Origin: Promethearchaeia archaeon
GTDB lineage: Archaea > Asgardarchaeota > Lokiarchaeia > Sigyniarchaeales > SOKP01
Reading direction: 5' to 3'
DNA length: 41,050 nt
NCBI GenBank assembly: GCA_029856085.1
Contig: JAHQWI010000082.1
Coordinates: 1 to 41,050, forward strand
Part shown: in pieces, positions 33,831-41,050 of the stretch
Position numbering within the stretch: position 1 is the first letter of the stretch
Layout of the letters: each line of letters opens with the position of its first letter
Position numbers and translations under genes: made by a program
Notes under the pieces: model-generated
What the model was told of the DNA's origin: nothing
Databases searched by the model: none
Seen by the model: only the letters and a program-made list of their open reading frames with translations

Positions 33831-36800
33831 ATGGAAAAAGTTGGTTCGGTTTTAGTAGTAGGAGGGGGAATAGCAGGTATACAAGCATCAATGGATCTAG
33901 CAGATTCAGGGTTTAAAGTCTATTTAACTGAATCATCAATGAGTATTGGAGGAGTTATGTCTCAATTAGATAAAACATTTCCTACTAACGATTGTTCTAT
34001 TTGCATACTCGCTCCTAAATTAGTAGCTGCTGGACGTCATGAAAATATTACATTGTTAATTAACACGACTTTAGAAAAACTTGATGGAAATCCAGGTAAT
34101 TTTACTGTTGAGCTATTACAAAAAACATTGTTATTAGATCAAGAGAAATGCACTGGTTGCGGTGTATGTGCTCAAGAATGTCCTGTAGAAGCGATTGACT
34201 TCTTTAATGAAGGTTTATCGAATAGGTCAGCAATATCTGTAAAATTTCCACAAGCAGTTCCCTTAGTTTTTTCAATAGACCAAGAATTATGCATAGGATG
34301 TGGTTTTTGTAAGGGTGTTTGTAAAGCTAAAGCAATAGATTACACTCTTGAGGATAAATTTACCACTCTGAATGTTGGAGCTATAGTATTAGCACTTGGG
34401 TTTGACGAATATGACCCTAGTCTAACCCAACAATATGGGTACAGTAAATATTTGAATGTAGTCACTAGTATTGAATTTGAGCGAATATTAAGTGCAAGTG
34501 GGCCACATTTGGGACTTATCCTTAGACCCTCTGATGGAATAATTCCAAGAAAAATAGCATTCTTGCAATGTGTTGGTTCAAGAGATAGAAAACGTGGCGT
34601 AGAGTATTGTTCTTCAGTTTGTTGTATGTATACCGCAAAAGAAGCGGTAATTGCGAAAGAGCATATGGAAATTATAGAACCCACAATTTTCTCAATGGAT
34701 GTGAGAGCTGTTGGAAAAGATTTCGATAAATATATTGAACGTGCTCAAGATGAGTATGGCATAAGATATATTAGAAGCAGAATATCTGATATTAAGGAAA
34801 TACATGAGACAAAAGATCTATTACTTCATTTTGAAAATGAAGAAGGAAAAGTAGTTAGTGAAATTTTTAATTTGGTCGTTTTAGCAGTAGGAGCTTTACC
34901 AAATCATAGCACAAAAGAGTTAGCTAAAAAATTAAACATTGAATTGAATAGTTATGATTTCTGTAAAACAAAACCATTCTGCCCCGTAGAGACATCCAGA
35001 GAAGGAATTTATGTATGTGGTATGATTTCAGAGCCTAAAGATATCCCAGAAACAGTTGTAGAAGCGAGTGCTGCTGCAGGAGCTGTTAGTATTCTTTTAT
35101 CTGATGTCAGAAATACATTAATTACTCAAAAACAATTACCAAAAGAAATAGATACAAGTGGAGAACCCCCCCGAATAGGCGTTTTTATATGTCATTGTGG
35201 TATTAATATTGGAGGCGTTGTAGATGTTCCTGAAGTCGTTGAATATGCAATACAATTACCGGATGTAATTTATGCAGAAAGAAATTTGTATACATGCTCC
35301 GCTGATACCCAAACTAATATCAAAGAACAAATTAAAGAAAAGAATTTAAATAGAGTAATAGTTGCTTCATGTACACCAAGAACTCATGAACCTCTATTTC
35401 AAGCAACTATTAGGGAGGCAGGTTTGAATAAATATCTCTTCGATTTAGCAAATATACGTGATCAATGTTCATGGGTACATATGCATGAACCAGAGGCAGC
35501 AACAGAAAAAGCGAAGGATTTAGTGAGAATGGCTGTTGCAAAAGCTCGAAAATTAGTACCTCTTCAAGAACAACAAGTAGAAGTAATTCACAAGGGAATG
35601 GTAATTGGAGGCGGCGTTGCAGGGATGACAGCAGCTTTAAATCTTGCAAATCAAGGATTTGAAGTATTTCTCGTAGAGAAAAGTGAAAATTTAGGGGGTT
35701 TTTCTAATAATATTTATCAAACTATAGAAAATTATGACGTTCAAGAATTTCTTAAAGATTTAATTAACAAAGTTAATGGACATAAACTCATTAATGTATT
35801 TCTAAACGCTAGAATTAGCTCAATAGGAGGTTATGTTTGTAATTTTACAACCAAAATTACTCATGGAACGGATAAACAAAAGAAAGAATTCCAGCATGGT
35901 ATTATTATAGTTGCTACTGGAGCTCATGAATATCAACCTAAAAATAGTGAATTTCTTTTTGGTAAAGATAAAAGAGTTATTTTACAATCCGAACTTGAGA
36001 AAATTCTTTTTACTGAAGAAGAAAAAATTAATGATTTAAAATCAATCGTAATGATCCAGTGTGTTGGATCAAGAAATGAAGAGAATCCTTATTGTAGTAG
36101 AATGTGCTGTAGTGAAGCCATTAAAAATGCGTTAAAAGCAAAAGAAATTAATCCGAATCTTAATATCACTGTTCTATATAGGGATATTAGAACTTATGGT
36201 TTTAAAGAAAAATATTATAATTTAGCAAGAGAAAAAGGAATAATTTTTCTTCGGTTTAAAGATGATAAACCTCCAGAAATTAAACTAGATAATGGTAAAT
36301 TAGGTATTTATATAGATAAACCAGATATTGGAAATATCAAGATAAATGCGGATTTAGTTGCTCTCAGCGCCGGTATAGTTGCTGATGGCGAAACAAACGA
36401 AAATTTAGCAAAAATGTTGAAAGTTCCTATTAATGATGATAAATTTTTCTTAGAGGCTCACGTAAAGCTCCGACCATCAGATTTCGCAACTGAAGGCATC
36501 TTTTTATGCGGTACTGCTCGTGGAACTGCAACAATAAGCGAAAGTATAGCACAGGCAATGTCTGCCGCCTCTAGAGCCACCACAATTTTATCTAAAGATA
36601 TTTTAATAACTGAGGGTATTATTTCTAAGGTTGATCCTGCTTTATGTATTGGTTGTAATAGATGTGCTGAAGTTTGTAATTATGGTGCTATTGGTGTAAA
36701 ATATGAAGAAGGATTAATGATCTCTGAAGTTAATCCTTTACTTTGCAAAGGTTGTGGAGATTGTGCTGCTGAATGTCCTGCAGAAGCTATTACAATGAGT

Positions 36801-37292
36801 CATTTCGGACGTATTCAAATTGAACCTATGATAACTGAAGCTGCTAAAGCTACAGTTTCAGATGGACAACTAAGAATCGTCGCTTTTCTCTGTAACTGGT
36901 GTAGTTATGCCGGAGCTGATTTAGCTGGAGTAAGTCGATATCAGTATCCTCCAAATATAAGGACTATAAGGGTTATGTGTTCTGGCGGTATCCCAAAGAG
37001 CTTTATATTACAAGCATTTTTAAATGGGGCTGATGGTGTTTTTGTTGGAGGATGTCATCTTGGTGATTGCCACTACATAGCCGGAAATCAAGATGCTTTA
37101 AGAAGAACTAATGAAATTGAAAACGTATTAGGATCCCTTGGAATTAATCCAGAAAGATTCATGCGAAGATGGATCTCTGCGAGTGAAGGGAAACTATTTG
37201 CTGAAACGATTACAGGATTTACCGAAAAGCTAAAAAAATTGGGCCCTATTGAAAATGATTATAAAAAAAAAGAAATTATAATAATAGAATAA
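33831..37292 (+). CDS. fused HdrA-HdrA'-MvhD protein
   Basis: An 1153-residue polypeptide that repeats the three preceding genes in order. Residues 1-430 match hdrA1: GGGIAGIQASMDLADSGF, FPTNDCSICILAPKL, CTGCGVCAQECP (about 107), CIGCGFCKGVC (about 154), CVGSRD. Residues 445-1000 match the second HdrA gene: GVFICHCGINIGGV, ASCTPRTHEPLFQ, GGGVAGMTAALNLANQGF, CVGSRN, CIGCNRCAEVC (about 938) and CKGCGDCAAECP (about 968). Residues 1013-1153 match MvhD: LCNWCSYAGADLAG, MCSGG, GCHLGDCHY. It should form a self-contained electron-transfer arm. The cluster at 938 ends in CN instead of CP. It starts 2 nt after mvhD. Confidence 0.92.
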   Translation: MEKVGSVLVVGGGIAGIQASMDLADSGFKVYLTESSMSIGGVMSQLDKTFPTNDCSICILAPKLVAAGRHENITLLINTTLEKLDGNPGNFTVELLQKTLLLDQEKCTGCGVCAQECPVEAIDFFNEGLSNRSAISVKFPQAVPLVFSIDQELCIGCGFCKGVCKAKAIDYTLEDKFTTLNVGAIVLALGFDEYDPSLTQQYGYSKYLNVVTSIEFERILSASGPHLGLILRPSDGIIPRKIAFLQCVGSRDRKRGVEYCSSVCCMYTAKEAVIAKEHMEIIEPTIFSMDVRAVGKDFDKYIERAQDEYGIRYIRSRISDIKEIHETKDLLLHFENEEGKVVSEIFNLVVLAVGALPNHSTKELAKKLNIELNSYDFCKTKPFCPVETSREGIYVCGMISEPKDIPETVVEASAAAGAVSILLSDVRNTLITQKQLPKEIDTSGEPPRIGVFICHCGINIGGVVDVPEVVEYAIQLPDVIYAERNLYTCSADTQTNIKEQIKEKNLNRVIVASCTPRTHEPLFQATIREAGLNKYLFDLANIRDQCSWVHMHEPEAATEKAKDLVRMAVAKARKLVPLQEQQVEVIHKGMVIGGGVAGMTAALNLANQGFEVFLVEKSENLGGFSNNIYQTIENYDVQEFLKDLINKVNGHKLINVFLNARISSIGGYVCNFTTKITHGTDKQKKEFQHGIIIVATGAHEYQPKNSEFLFGKDKRVILQSELEKILFTEEEKINDLKSIVMIQCVGSRNEENPYCSRMCCSEAIKNALKAKEINPNLNITVLYRDIRTYGFKEKYYNLAREKGIIFLRFKDDKPPEIKLDNGKLGIYIDKPDIGNIKINADLVALSAGIVADGETNENLAKMLKVPINDDKFFLEAHVKLRPSDFATEGIFLCGTARGTATISESIAQAMSAASRATTILSKDILITEGIISKVDPALCIGCNRCAEVCNYGAIGVKYEEGLMISEVNPLLCKGCGDCAAECPAEAITMSHFGRIQIEPMITEAAKATVSDGQLRIVAFLCNWCSYAGADLAGVSRYQYPPNIRTIRVMCSGGIPKSFILQAFLNGADGVFVGGCHLGDCHYIAGNQDALRRTNEIENVLGSLGINPERFMRRWISASEGKLFAETITGFTEKLKKLGPIENDYKKKEIIIIE

Positions 37293-37330
37293 GAATCTTA
37301 TCAAGTTCATAAAATTAGGAGTTTTTTAGT

Positions 37331-38029
37331 ATGATAATAACTAAACAAAAGGATATTGAAGAAATATATGAAATGACAAAACCATACTCAAAAATCTTGG
37401 TTGCTGGGTGTGATGGTTGTTGTCAACCTCCACGTTCAATAAATGAAGCAAAAGTTCTAGCACAAATGCTCGAATTGAAGGCAAGGAGTGAAGGAAGAGA
37501 TTTAAAGTGGAAAGCTATCACTGTTTTAAGACAATGTGATGATAGGATTGCGGCTACAACATTAAGACCCTTTATTGAAGAATATGATGCAATTGTTTCA
37601 TTAGCGTGTGGTTTAGGGGTGGGAATGTTAAATAGAATTTTTCCCACAATTCTCACTTTTCCTGCACAGAATAGTATGTTCGGTGGAGCAGAGAATAATG
37701 GGGAAAATTATTTTGTTGAATATTGCGAAACTTGTGGTGATTGTTTATTGGGAGTTACAGGGGGTATATGCCCCATGGCAGGATGTGCTAAAAACCTAAG
37801 TAATGGTCCTTGTGGTGGACAAGTTGAAGGAAAATGTGAAGTAGGAGGATATATACATGATTGTGCATGGGTAAAAATCTGGGAACGCTTAAAAAAGTTT
37901 AACAGACTCGATCTTTTCACAATCTATAGACCTCCTCGGAATTACTATTTATGGTCAAGTCCAAGATATATTCATATATATGAACCAATTTCAAATGAAG
38001 AAGAACCAAAAAAGGAGGAGAAAATCTAA
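37331..38029 (+). CDS. metV: MetV, zinc/Fe-S partner of methylene-THF reductase
   Basis: A 232-residue MetV-type protein (methylene-tetrahydrofolate reductase C-terminal family). N-terminal GCDGCCQPPRS (about 26-36) and a dense C-terminal cysteine set (CETCGDCLLGVTGGICPMAGC, GPCGGQVEGKC) bind metal or Fe-S. In Moorella, MetV is paired with MetF and with HdrABC-MvhD in one complex. It begins 38 nt after the fused protein, and its stop lies 1 nt before the metF ATG, so the pair is translationally linked. Confidence 0.93.
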   Translation: MIITKQKDIEEIYEMTKPYSKILVAGCDGCCQPPRSINEAKVLAQMLELKARSEGRDLKWKAITVLRQCDDRIAATTLRPFIEEYDAIVSLACGLGVGMLNRIFPTILTFPAQNSMFGGAENNGENYFVEYCETCGDCLLGVTGGICPMAGCAKNLSNGPCGGQVEGKCEVGGYIHDCAWVKIWERLKKFNRLDLFTIYRPPRNYYLWSSPRYIHIYEPISNEEEPKKEEKI

Positions 38030-38030
38030 A

Positions 38031-38963
38031 ATGGTAAACAGACCAGCTTTCAGTAATTTATTAAAAACGATAAGAGAAGGAAAATTTGTATTCACTGGTG
38101 AATTAGAACCAGAGAAGGATTTTGATTTAAACCATGTTCTGCATTCCGCAGAAGAAATGAAAAAAACTGGAAAAATAGTTGCGGCGAACGTTACTGATGG
38201 ACCCCAAGGAGATGCTTATACATGTTCCATGGTCCCTTGCTACTTGGTTCAAGAAAAAGTTGGATTAGAAGCGATTTGGCAAATGACTGTAAGGGATAGA
38301 AATCGAATTGCTTTATTTGGCGATATATTAGGTGGAGCGATACTTGGCCTTAAAAATTTACTTGCTTTAACAGGAGATCATTCTGCTCTTGGAGATCATC
38401 AAAATGCTAGAGCTGTCTATGATTTAGATTCCACTCAATTGATTGATCTAGTTTCAAAAATGGTTGATGATGGAACTGATTTAGAAGGAAATGAGATAAA
38501 AGGGGGAAAACCCCAGTTAAATGTGGGCTGTGCGGCAAATCCAAATTCAAATCCAAGAGAACCAGAAATTTTAAAAGTTGGTAGAAAGGTAGAAGTAGGA
38601 GCAGATTTTATTCAAACCCAAACCTCATTTGATGTAGATGACGCTAAGGAATTTTTAAAAGAATTAGAAAGATATAATATCCCTGTTTTACTTGGCTTAT
38701 TTCCGATAAAAAATTATGGAATTGCGTGGTATTTTAATGAATATATTCCTGGTGTTTCAGTTCCAAAAGATTTCCTTGATGCCTTAAAAAAGACTAAAAA
38801 AATAAAAGATAAAAAAGAAAAATATGCTACGATCGATAAAATTAATCTAGATTTTTATGAACCATTTATTAAAGAAATTAAGAAAACTACGAAAGCTGCA
38901 GGAATTCATTGCATGGCAGTACATTATGAAAGATTATTCGAACCACTCTTTAAAGACTTCTGA
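38031..38963 (+). CDS. metF: methylenetetrahydrofolate reductase MetF
   Basis: MetF reduces methylene- to methyl-tetrahydrofolate through FAD, the last step of the methyl branch of the Wood-Ljungdahl pathway. The 310-residue TIM-barrel protein has FTGELEPEK, AANVTDGPQGD, RDRNRIALFGDILGGAILGLKNLLALTGDH, GCAANPNS and VGADFIQTQTSFD, all family segments. The ATG at 38031 is set by AAAGGAGGAG at 38011-38020; an earlier ATG at 37980 in the same frame lies inside metV and gives an unrelated basic leader. Coupling to Hdr suggests an electron-bifurcating or confurcating form. Confidence 0.95.
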   Translation: MVNRPAFSNLLKTIREGKFVFTGELEPEKDFDLNHVLHSAEEMKKTGKIVAANVTDGPQGDAYTCSMVPCYLVQEKVGLEAIWQMTVRDRNRIALFGDILGGAILGLKNLLALTGDHSALGDHQNARAVYDLDSTQLIDLVSKMVDDGTDLEGNEIKGGKPQLNVGCAANPNSNPREPEILKVGRKVEVGADFIQTQTSFDVDDAKEFLKELERYNIPVLLGLFPIKNYGIAWYFNEYIPGVSVPKDFLDALKKTKKIKDKKEKYATIDKINLDFYEPFIKEIKKTTKAAGIHCMAVHYERLFEPLFKDF

Positions 38964-39057
38964 AAACGGGAACATTTAATTAAAGAAAAATAATATTTTC
39001 AAATTTTAAATTAAAATTTTTTTGATTAGTAATAAAAAAGAAAAGAGGGCATTAATA

Positions 39058-39510
39058 ATGAAAAATTTGGATGATAAGGATAAAAGAATTCTTGAAATGC
39101 TTCTTGAAGATTCTAGAAGACCATACCATGAAATCGCAGCAGATATAAATGTGAATTTATCTGAATCTACTGTAAGAAAAAGAGTTATCAAGCTTCAAGA
39201 AGAAGGAGTAATTGAAAAATTTACTATAAAAATTTGTCGCGAAGATGAGAGATGTATTATTGCATTCCTTACATTATTTCCAAAAACTCAGGCTGAGACA
39301 AAAGAATTATTGAGAGAAGCACAAATTCTTCCTCAATGTGAGGAAGTTTACTTTCTCGCTGGAGAATGTGGAGTTTTAGTAAAAGTTAATGTACCAGAAA
39401 TATTTGAATTAGATGCGTTAATAGAATCATTTCGTGGTCGTGCTGATGTAAGAAGTGTTGAGAGAGTATGCGTGGTTTTAAGACCTATTAAAACAGTTTC
39501 TCAAAATTAA
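39058..39510 (+). CDS. Lrp/AsnC-family transcription regulator
   Basis: A 150-residue Lrp/AsnC regulator with an N-terminal winged helix-turn-helix (LDDKDKRILEMLLEDSRRPYHEIAADINVNLSESTVRKRV) and a ligand-binding domain containing CEEVYFLAGECGVLVKV. The ATG at 39058 has AAAGAGGG at 39041-39048 as ribosome-binding site; the TTG at 39022 is unlikely. It lies 94 nt after metF on the same strand, so it may be co-transcribed and may control the operon. Only 22% or so of its C-terminal domain looks like the regulator at 21640 by eye, so they are not recent copies. Confidence 0.9.
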   Translation: MKNLDDKDKRILEMLLEDSRRPYHEIAADINVNLSESTVRKRVIKLQEEGVIEKFTIKICREDERCIIAFLTLFPKTQAETKELLREAQILPQCEEVYFLAGECGVLVKVNVPEIFELDALIESFRGRADVRSVERVCVVLRPIKTVSQN

Positions 39511-39582
39511 ACTTGTAATTTGTAAGATTAAAACTAATAGATTTTAGGTTTTTTGACTTATTACTAAAGAAAAATAATAGAT

Positions 39583-40404
39583 TTAATAATTAGCTTTCTT
39601 AATATACCCAAAGAAAATAACCAAACATATAATTATGTCTAATAATTCAGTTATAACTATAAATAATGCATTTTCTCCGATAATATTTTGGAATAAAACT
39701 CTTAATAAATTAGATATTAGGTATCCTGTAAATCCTATTGCAACGATTAGTGGTTGTATTTGAGATAATCTTTTATTGCGATATGAAAAGTAGAACATCC
39801 ACGTGGTAACTAACAATGATAAAATAATAAAAATAGCCATATTTATCCCCGAAAAAGTTGTATTAGGTGTAATAATTATCAATATCGCTTCTACTACTGC
39901 GATTATGGTTAAAATCTTTAGTGAAAAAGCGTTTCTTTCTCGAGGGTCATTATATTTCTTGATCTTCCCATTTGCTTGAAGAAAGATAATTATCATCATG
40001 ATACTTAAGAACACCATAGGAGCCATTGTAGCGATTATAGCAAATTGCCTAATTTTTAGATAAAGCAGAAACACATCCGGAGCTACGACGGGATACATAA
40101 AATTCGAAAGCATTTCTAATAACTTACCGAAAAGTAAAAAAAGAAAGAACATCCCGAAAAGAAAAGGAAGGTCTGATGTGTACATCTTTTCTTGCATAAA
40201 CCATCGCCTAAATAAATAAATAGCCATACCCGCTAGAATGGATAATCTAATAATATACGCTGTCAGTACTATGGATGCACCCTCAACAGTCTCTAACGTC
40301 TCAATAACAATATTTAGGTTAATTAAATATAGTATTATAATAAAAATGAACCCAATACAGATACCTAAAACTAATGCTAAGAGATACTTTCGTCTTGTTT
40401 GCAT
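39583..40404 (-). CDS. polytopic membrane protein, unknown function
   Basis: A 273-residue integral membrane protein with seven or eight hydrophobic spans, near residues 8-28, 44-64, 80-100, 118-143, 162-178, 185-207, 219-240 and 246-268. Loops are short and positively charged on alternate sides. Few charges sit inside the membrane, so transport of ions through it is not suggested. The overall pattern resembles small 7TM sensor or scaffold proteins, but no family is recognised. It stands alone. Confidence 0.7.
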   Translation of the reverse strand: MQTRRKYLLALVLGICIGFIFIIILYLINLNIVIETLETVEGASIVLTAYIIRLSILAGMAIYLFRRWFMQEKMYTSDLPFLFGMFFLFLLFGKLLEMLSNFMYPVVAPDVFLLYLKIRQFAIIATMAPMVFLSIMMIIIFLQANGKIKKYNDPRERNAFSLKILTIIAVVEAILIIITPNTTFSGINMAIFIILSLLVTTWMFYFSYRNKRLSQIQPLIVAIGFTGYLISNLLRVLFQNIIGENALFIVITELLDIIICLVIFFGYIKKANY

Positions 40405-40541
40405 TCTAATCCTCTCATCTTTTTATTTCAAAACTCTTGTTTTTTTATTTTAGAATACTCTAAAAATAATTCATAATTTGTTTTTTTAAAATCAACTAAT
40501 TCTGAGAATATTTTTTGGAGAAAGAGAGTATTCATGCCCTA

Positions 40542-40733
40542 TTAAAATAAGATATTTCTCGAGTTCCCCTTCATGGGGAGATTTTTCTTTTTCCAGTCTT
40601 CTAAAAACTCTTCGAATTGATAATCTTCGATTCCAAGGGAATTTTTTCTTTTTTCTTTTTTAAAAATTTTCCCTTTTTTCTTCAAATTAAACTGTACTTT
40701 CCAATCATAATAGGATTGAGGTTTTTCCATCAT
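40542..40733 (-). CDS. small basic protein, unknown
   Basis: A 63-residue protein that I do not recognise, with a lysine-rich middle (KKKGKIFKKEKRKN) and an amphipathic helix (YQFEEFLEDWKKKN). It starts at an ATG after a promoter-like AT stretch. It may bind nucleic acid, or be a chance frame. Confidence 0.4.
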   Translation of the reverse strand: MMEKPQSYYDWKVQFNLKKKGKIFKKEKRKNSLGIEDYQFEEFLEDWKKKNLPMKGNSRNILF

Positions 40734-40787
40734 GAGTGAAACATAAACAATATCATTTAAACCTTAAGACACCGACAAATTTATAAT

Positions 40788-41050
40788 TTAAGATGGTGGT
40801 AAAATGAACACACTTAGATCCCATTCTATATCATAATCATAATAAACAATCAGAGAACCTTCAATGTGATAATCGTAAGCAATTAATCCACATAACTTTT
40901 CTAACTCATGAGCAATTTTCTTACAGCTCCATTGTGATGATTTTCCATAAAGTTCATAATTCATACATCCTTTTAAGGCTTCAAAAATCTCCAAACCCTT
41001 TGCTTCATCAGTGAATGGAACAAATTTCAAGCTGTAAAGAAGGATATACA
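40788..41050 (-). CDS. partial gene running off the window edge
   Basis: The frame ends at a stop at 40788 and stays open to the last base of the window. A TTG at 41030 could start an 80-residue protein, but in-frame codons before it (YILLYS) suggest the real start lies outside. It has four aromatic-rich strands (YDYHIEGSLIVYYDYDIEWDL) and a CKKIAHELEKLCG helix. No family recognised. Confidence 0.5.
   Translation of the reverse strand, partial: YILLYSLKFVPFTDEAKGLEIFEALKGCMNYELYGKSSQWSCKKIAHELEKLCGLIAYDYHIEGSLIVYYDYDIEWDLSVFILPPS

Noticed and set aside
37980-38030. Upstream ATG giving metF a basic 17-residue leader
   Set aside because: It lies inside metV and the leader is unrelated to the family; a strong ribosome-binding site sets the start at 38031.
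1-41050. Possible tRNA, rRNA, CRISPR array, insertion sequence or origin
   Set aside because: No cloverleaf with a B-box-like GGTTCRANNCC, no regular repeat-spacer pattern, no transposase and no repeat cluster was found by reading. A covariance-model scan (tRNAscan-SE, Infernal) would settle the RNA part.

Overview
The window is AT-rich archaeal DNA (roughly 30% GC by eye). It carries archaeal information genes: Rpo3 with two Fe-S motifs, eL18, uL13 and uS9 in the archaeal order, a CCT-type thermosome, archaeal/eukaryotic-type TrpRS, TrmI and Mut7-C. It also has three small-GTPase-like genes, one built like Rag/Gtr (G domain plus a C-terminal domain), a Clp1/Grc3-like kinase, and a Wood-Ljungdahl-type electron-transfer operon. 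This mix points to an Asgard archaeon, most likely Lokiarchaeia-like. The assignment is inferred from gene content, not from phylogeny.

Layout. 1-1.8 kb: end of an upstream gene, an acidic Cys-tailed miniprotein, a membrane-anchored alpha/beta hydrolase and a 60-aa zinc-finger miniprotein resembling a PARP-type finger. 1.8-5.8 kb (minus): Clp1-like kinase, then an ATP-grasp ligase and an M14-like metallopeptidase 3 nt apart. 6-8 kb: FmdE-like protein, Mut7-C nuclease, small hypothetical genes and a decayed Gfo/Idh/MocA remnant. 8.1-10.6 kb: divergent aroC and aroA. 10.6-12.8 kb (minus): rpo3-rpl18e-rpl13-rps9. 12.9-14.3 kb (minus): glyA, split by an apparent one-base frameshift. 14.4-22 kb: coiled-coil protein, trmI, degenerate GTPase coupled to a YjbQ-family gene, Rag-like GTPase, trpS, hisI, Lrp regulator. 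22.3-26.7 kb: thermosome, GTP-type PEPCK and another GTPase whose P-loop lies upstream of any ordinary start codon.

27-39.5 kb is the most notable block. A minus-strand FrhB-type flavoprotein diverges from a tight plus-strand operon: hdrC, hdrB, hdrA (first half type), hdrA (second half type), mvhD, a 1153-aa protein that repeats the previous three genes as one polypeptide, metV and metF, followed by an Lrp regulator. The gene set matches the MetFV-HdrABC-MvhD electron-bifurcating methylene-tetrahydrofolate reductase type known from the acetogen Moorella, but with the HdrA/HdrA'/MvhD module present twice, once split and once fused. With glyA nearby this suggests one-carbon metabolism through tetrahydrofolate, with electrons moved between pyridine nucleotide or F420, ferredoxin and a disulfide-type acceptor.

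The window ends with a polytopic membrane protein and two small unknown genes, the last running off the edge. No rRNA, tRNA, CRISPR array, insertion sequence or replication origin was recognised by eye.
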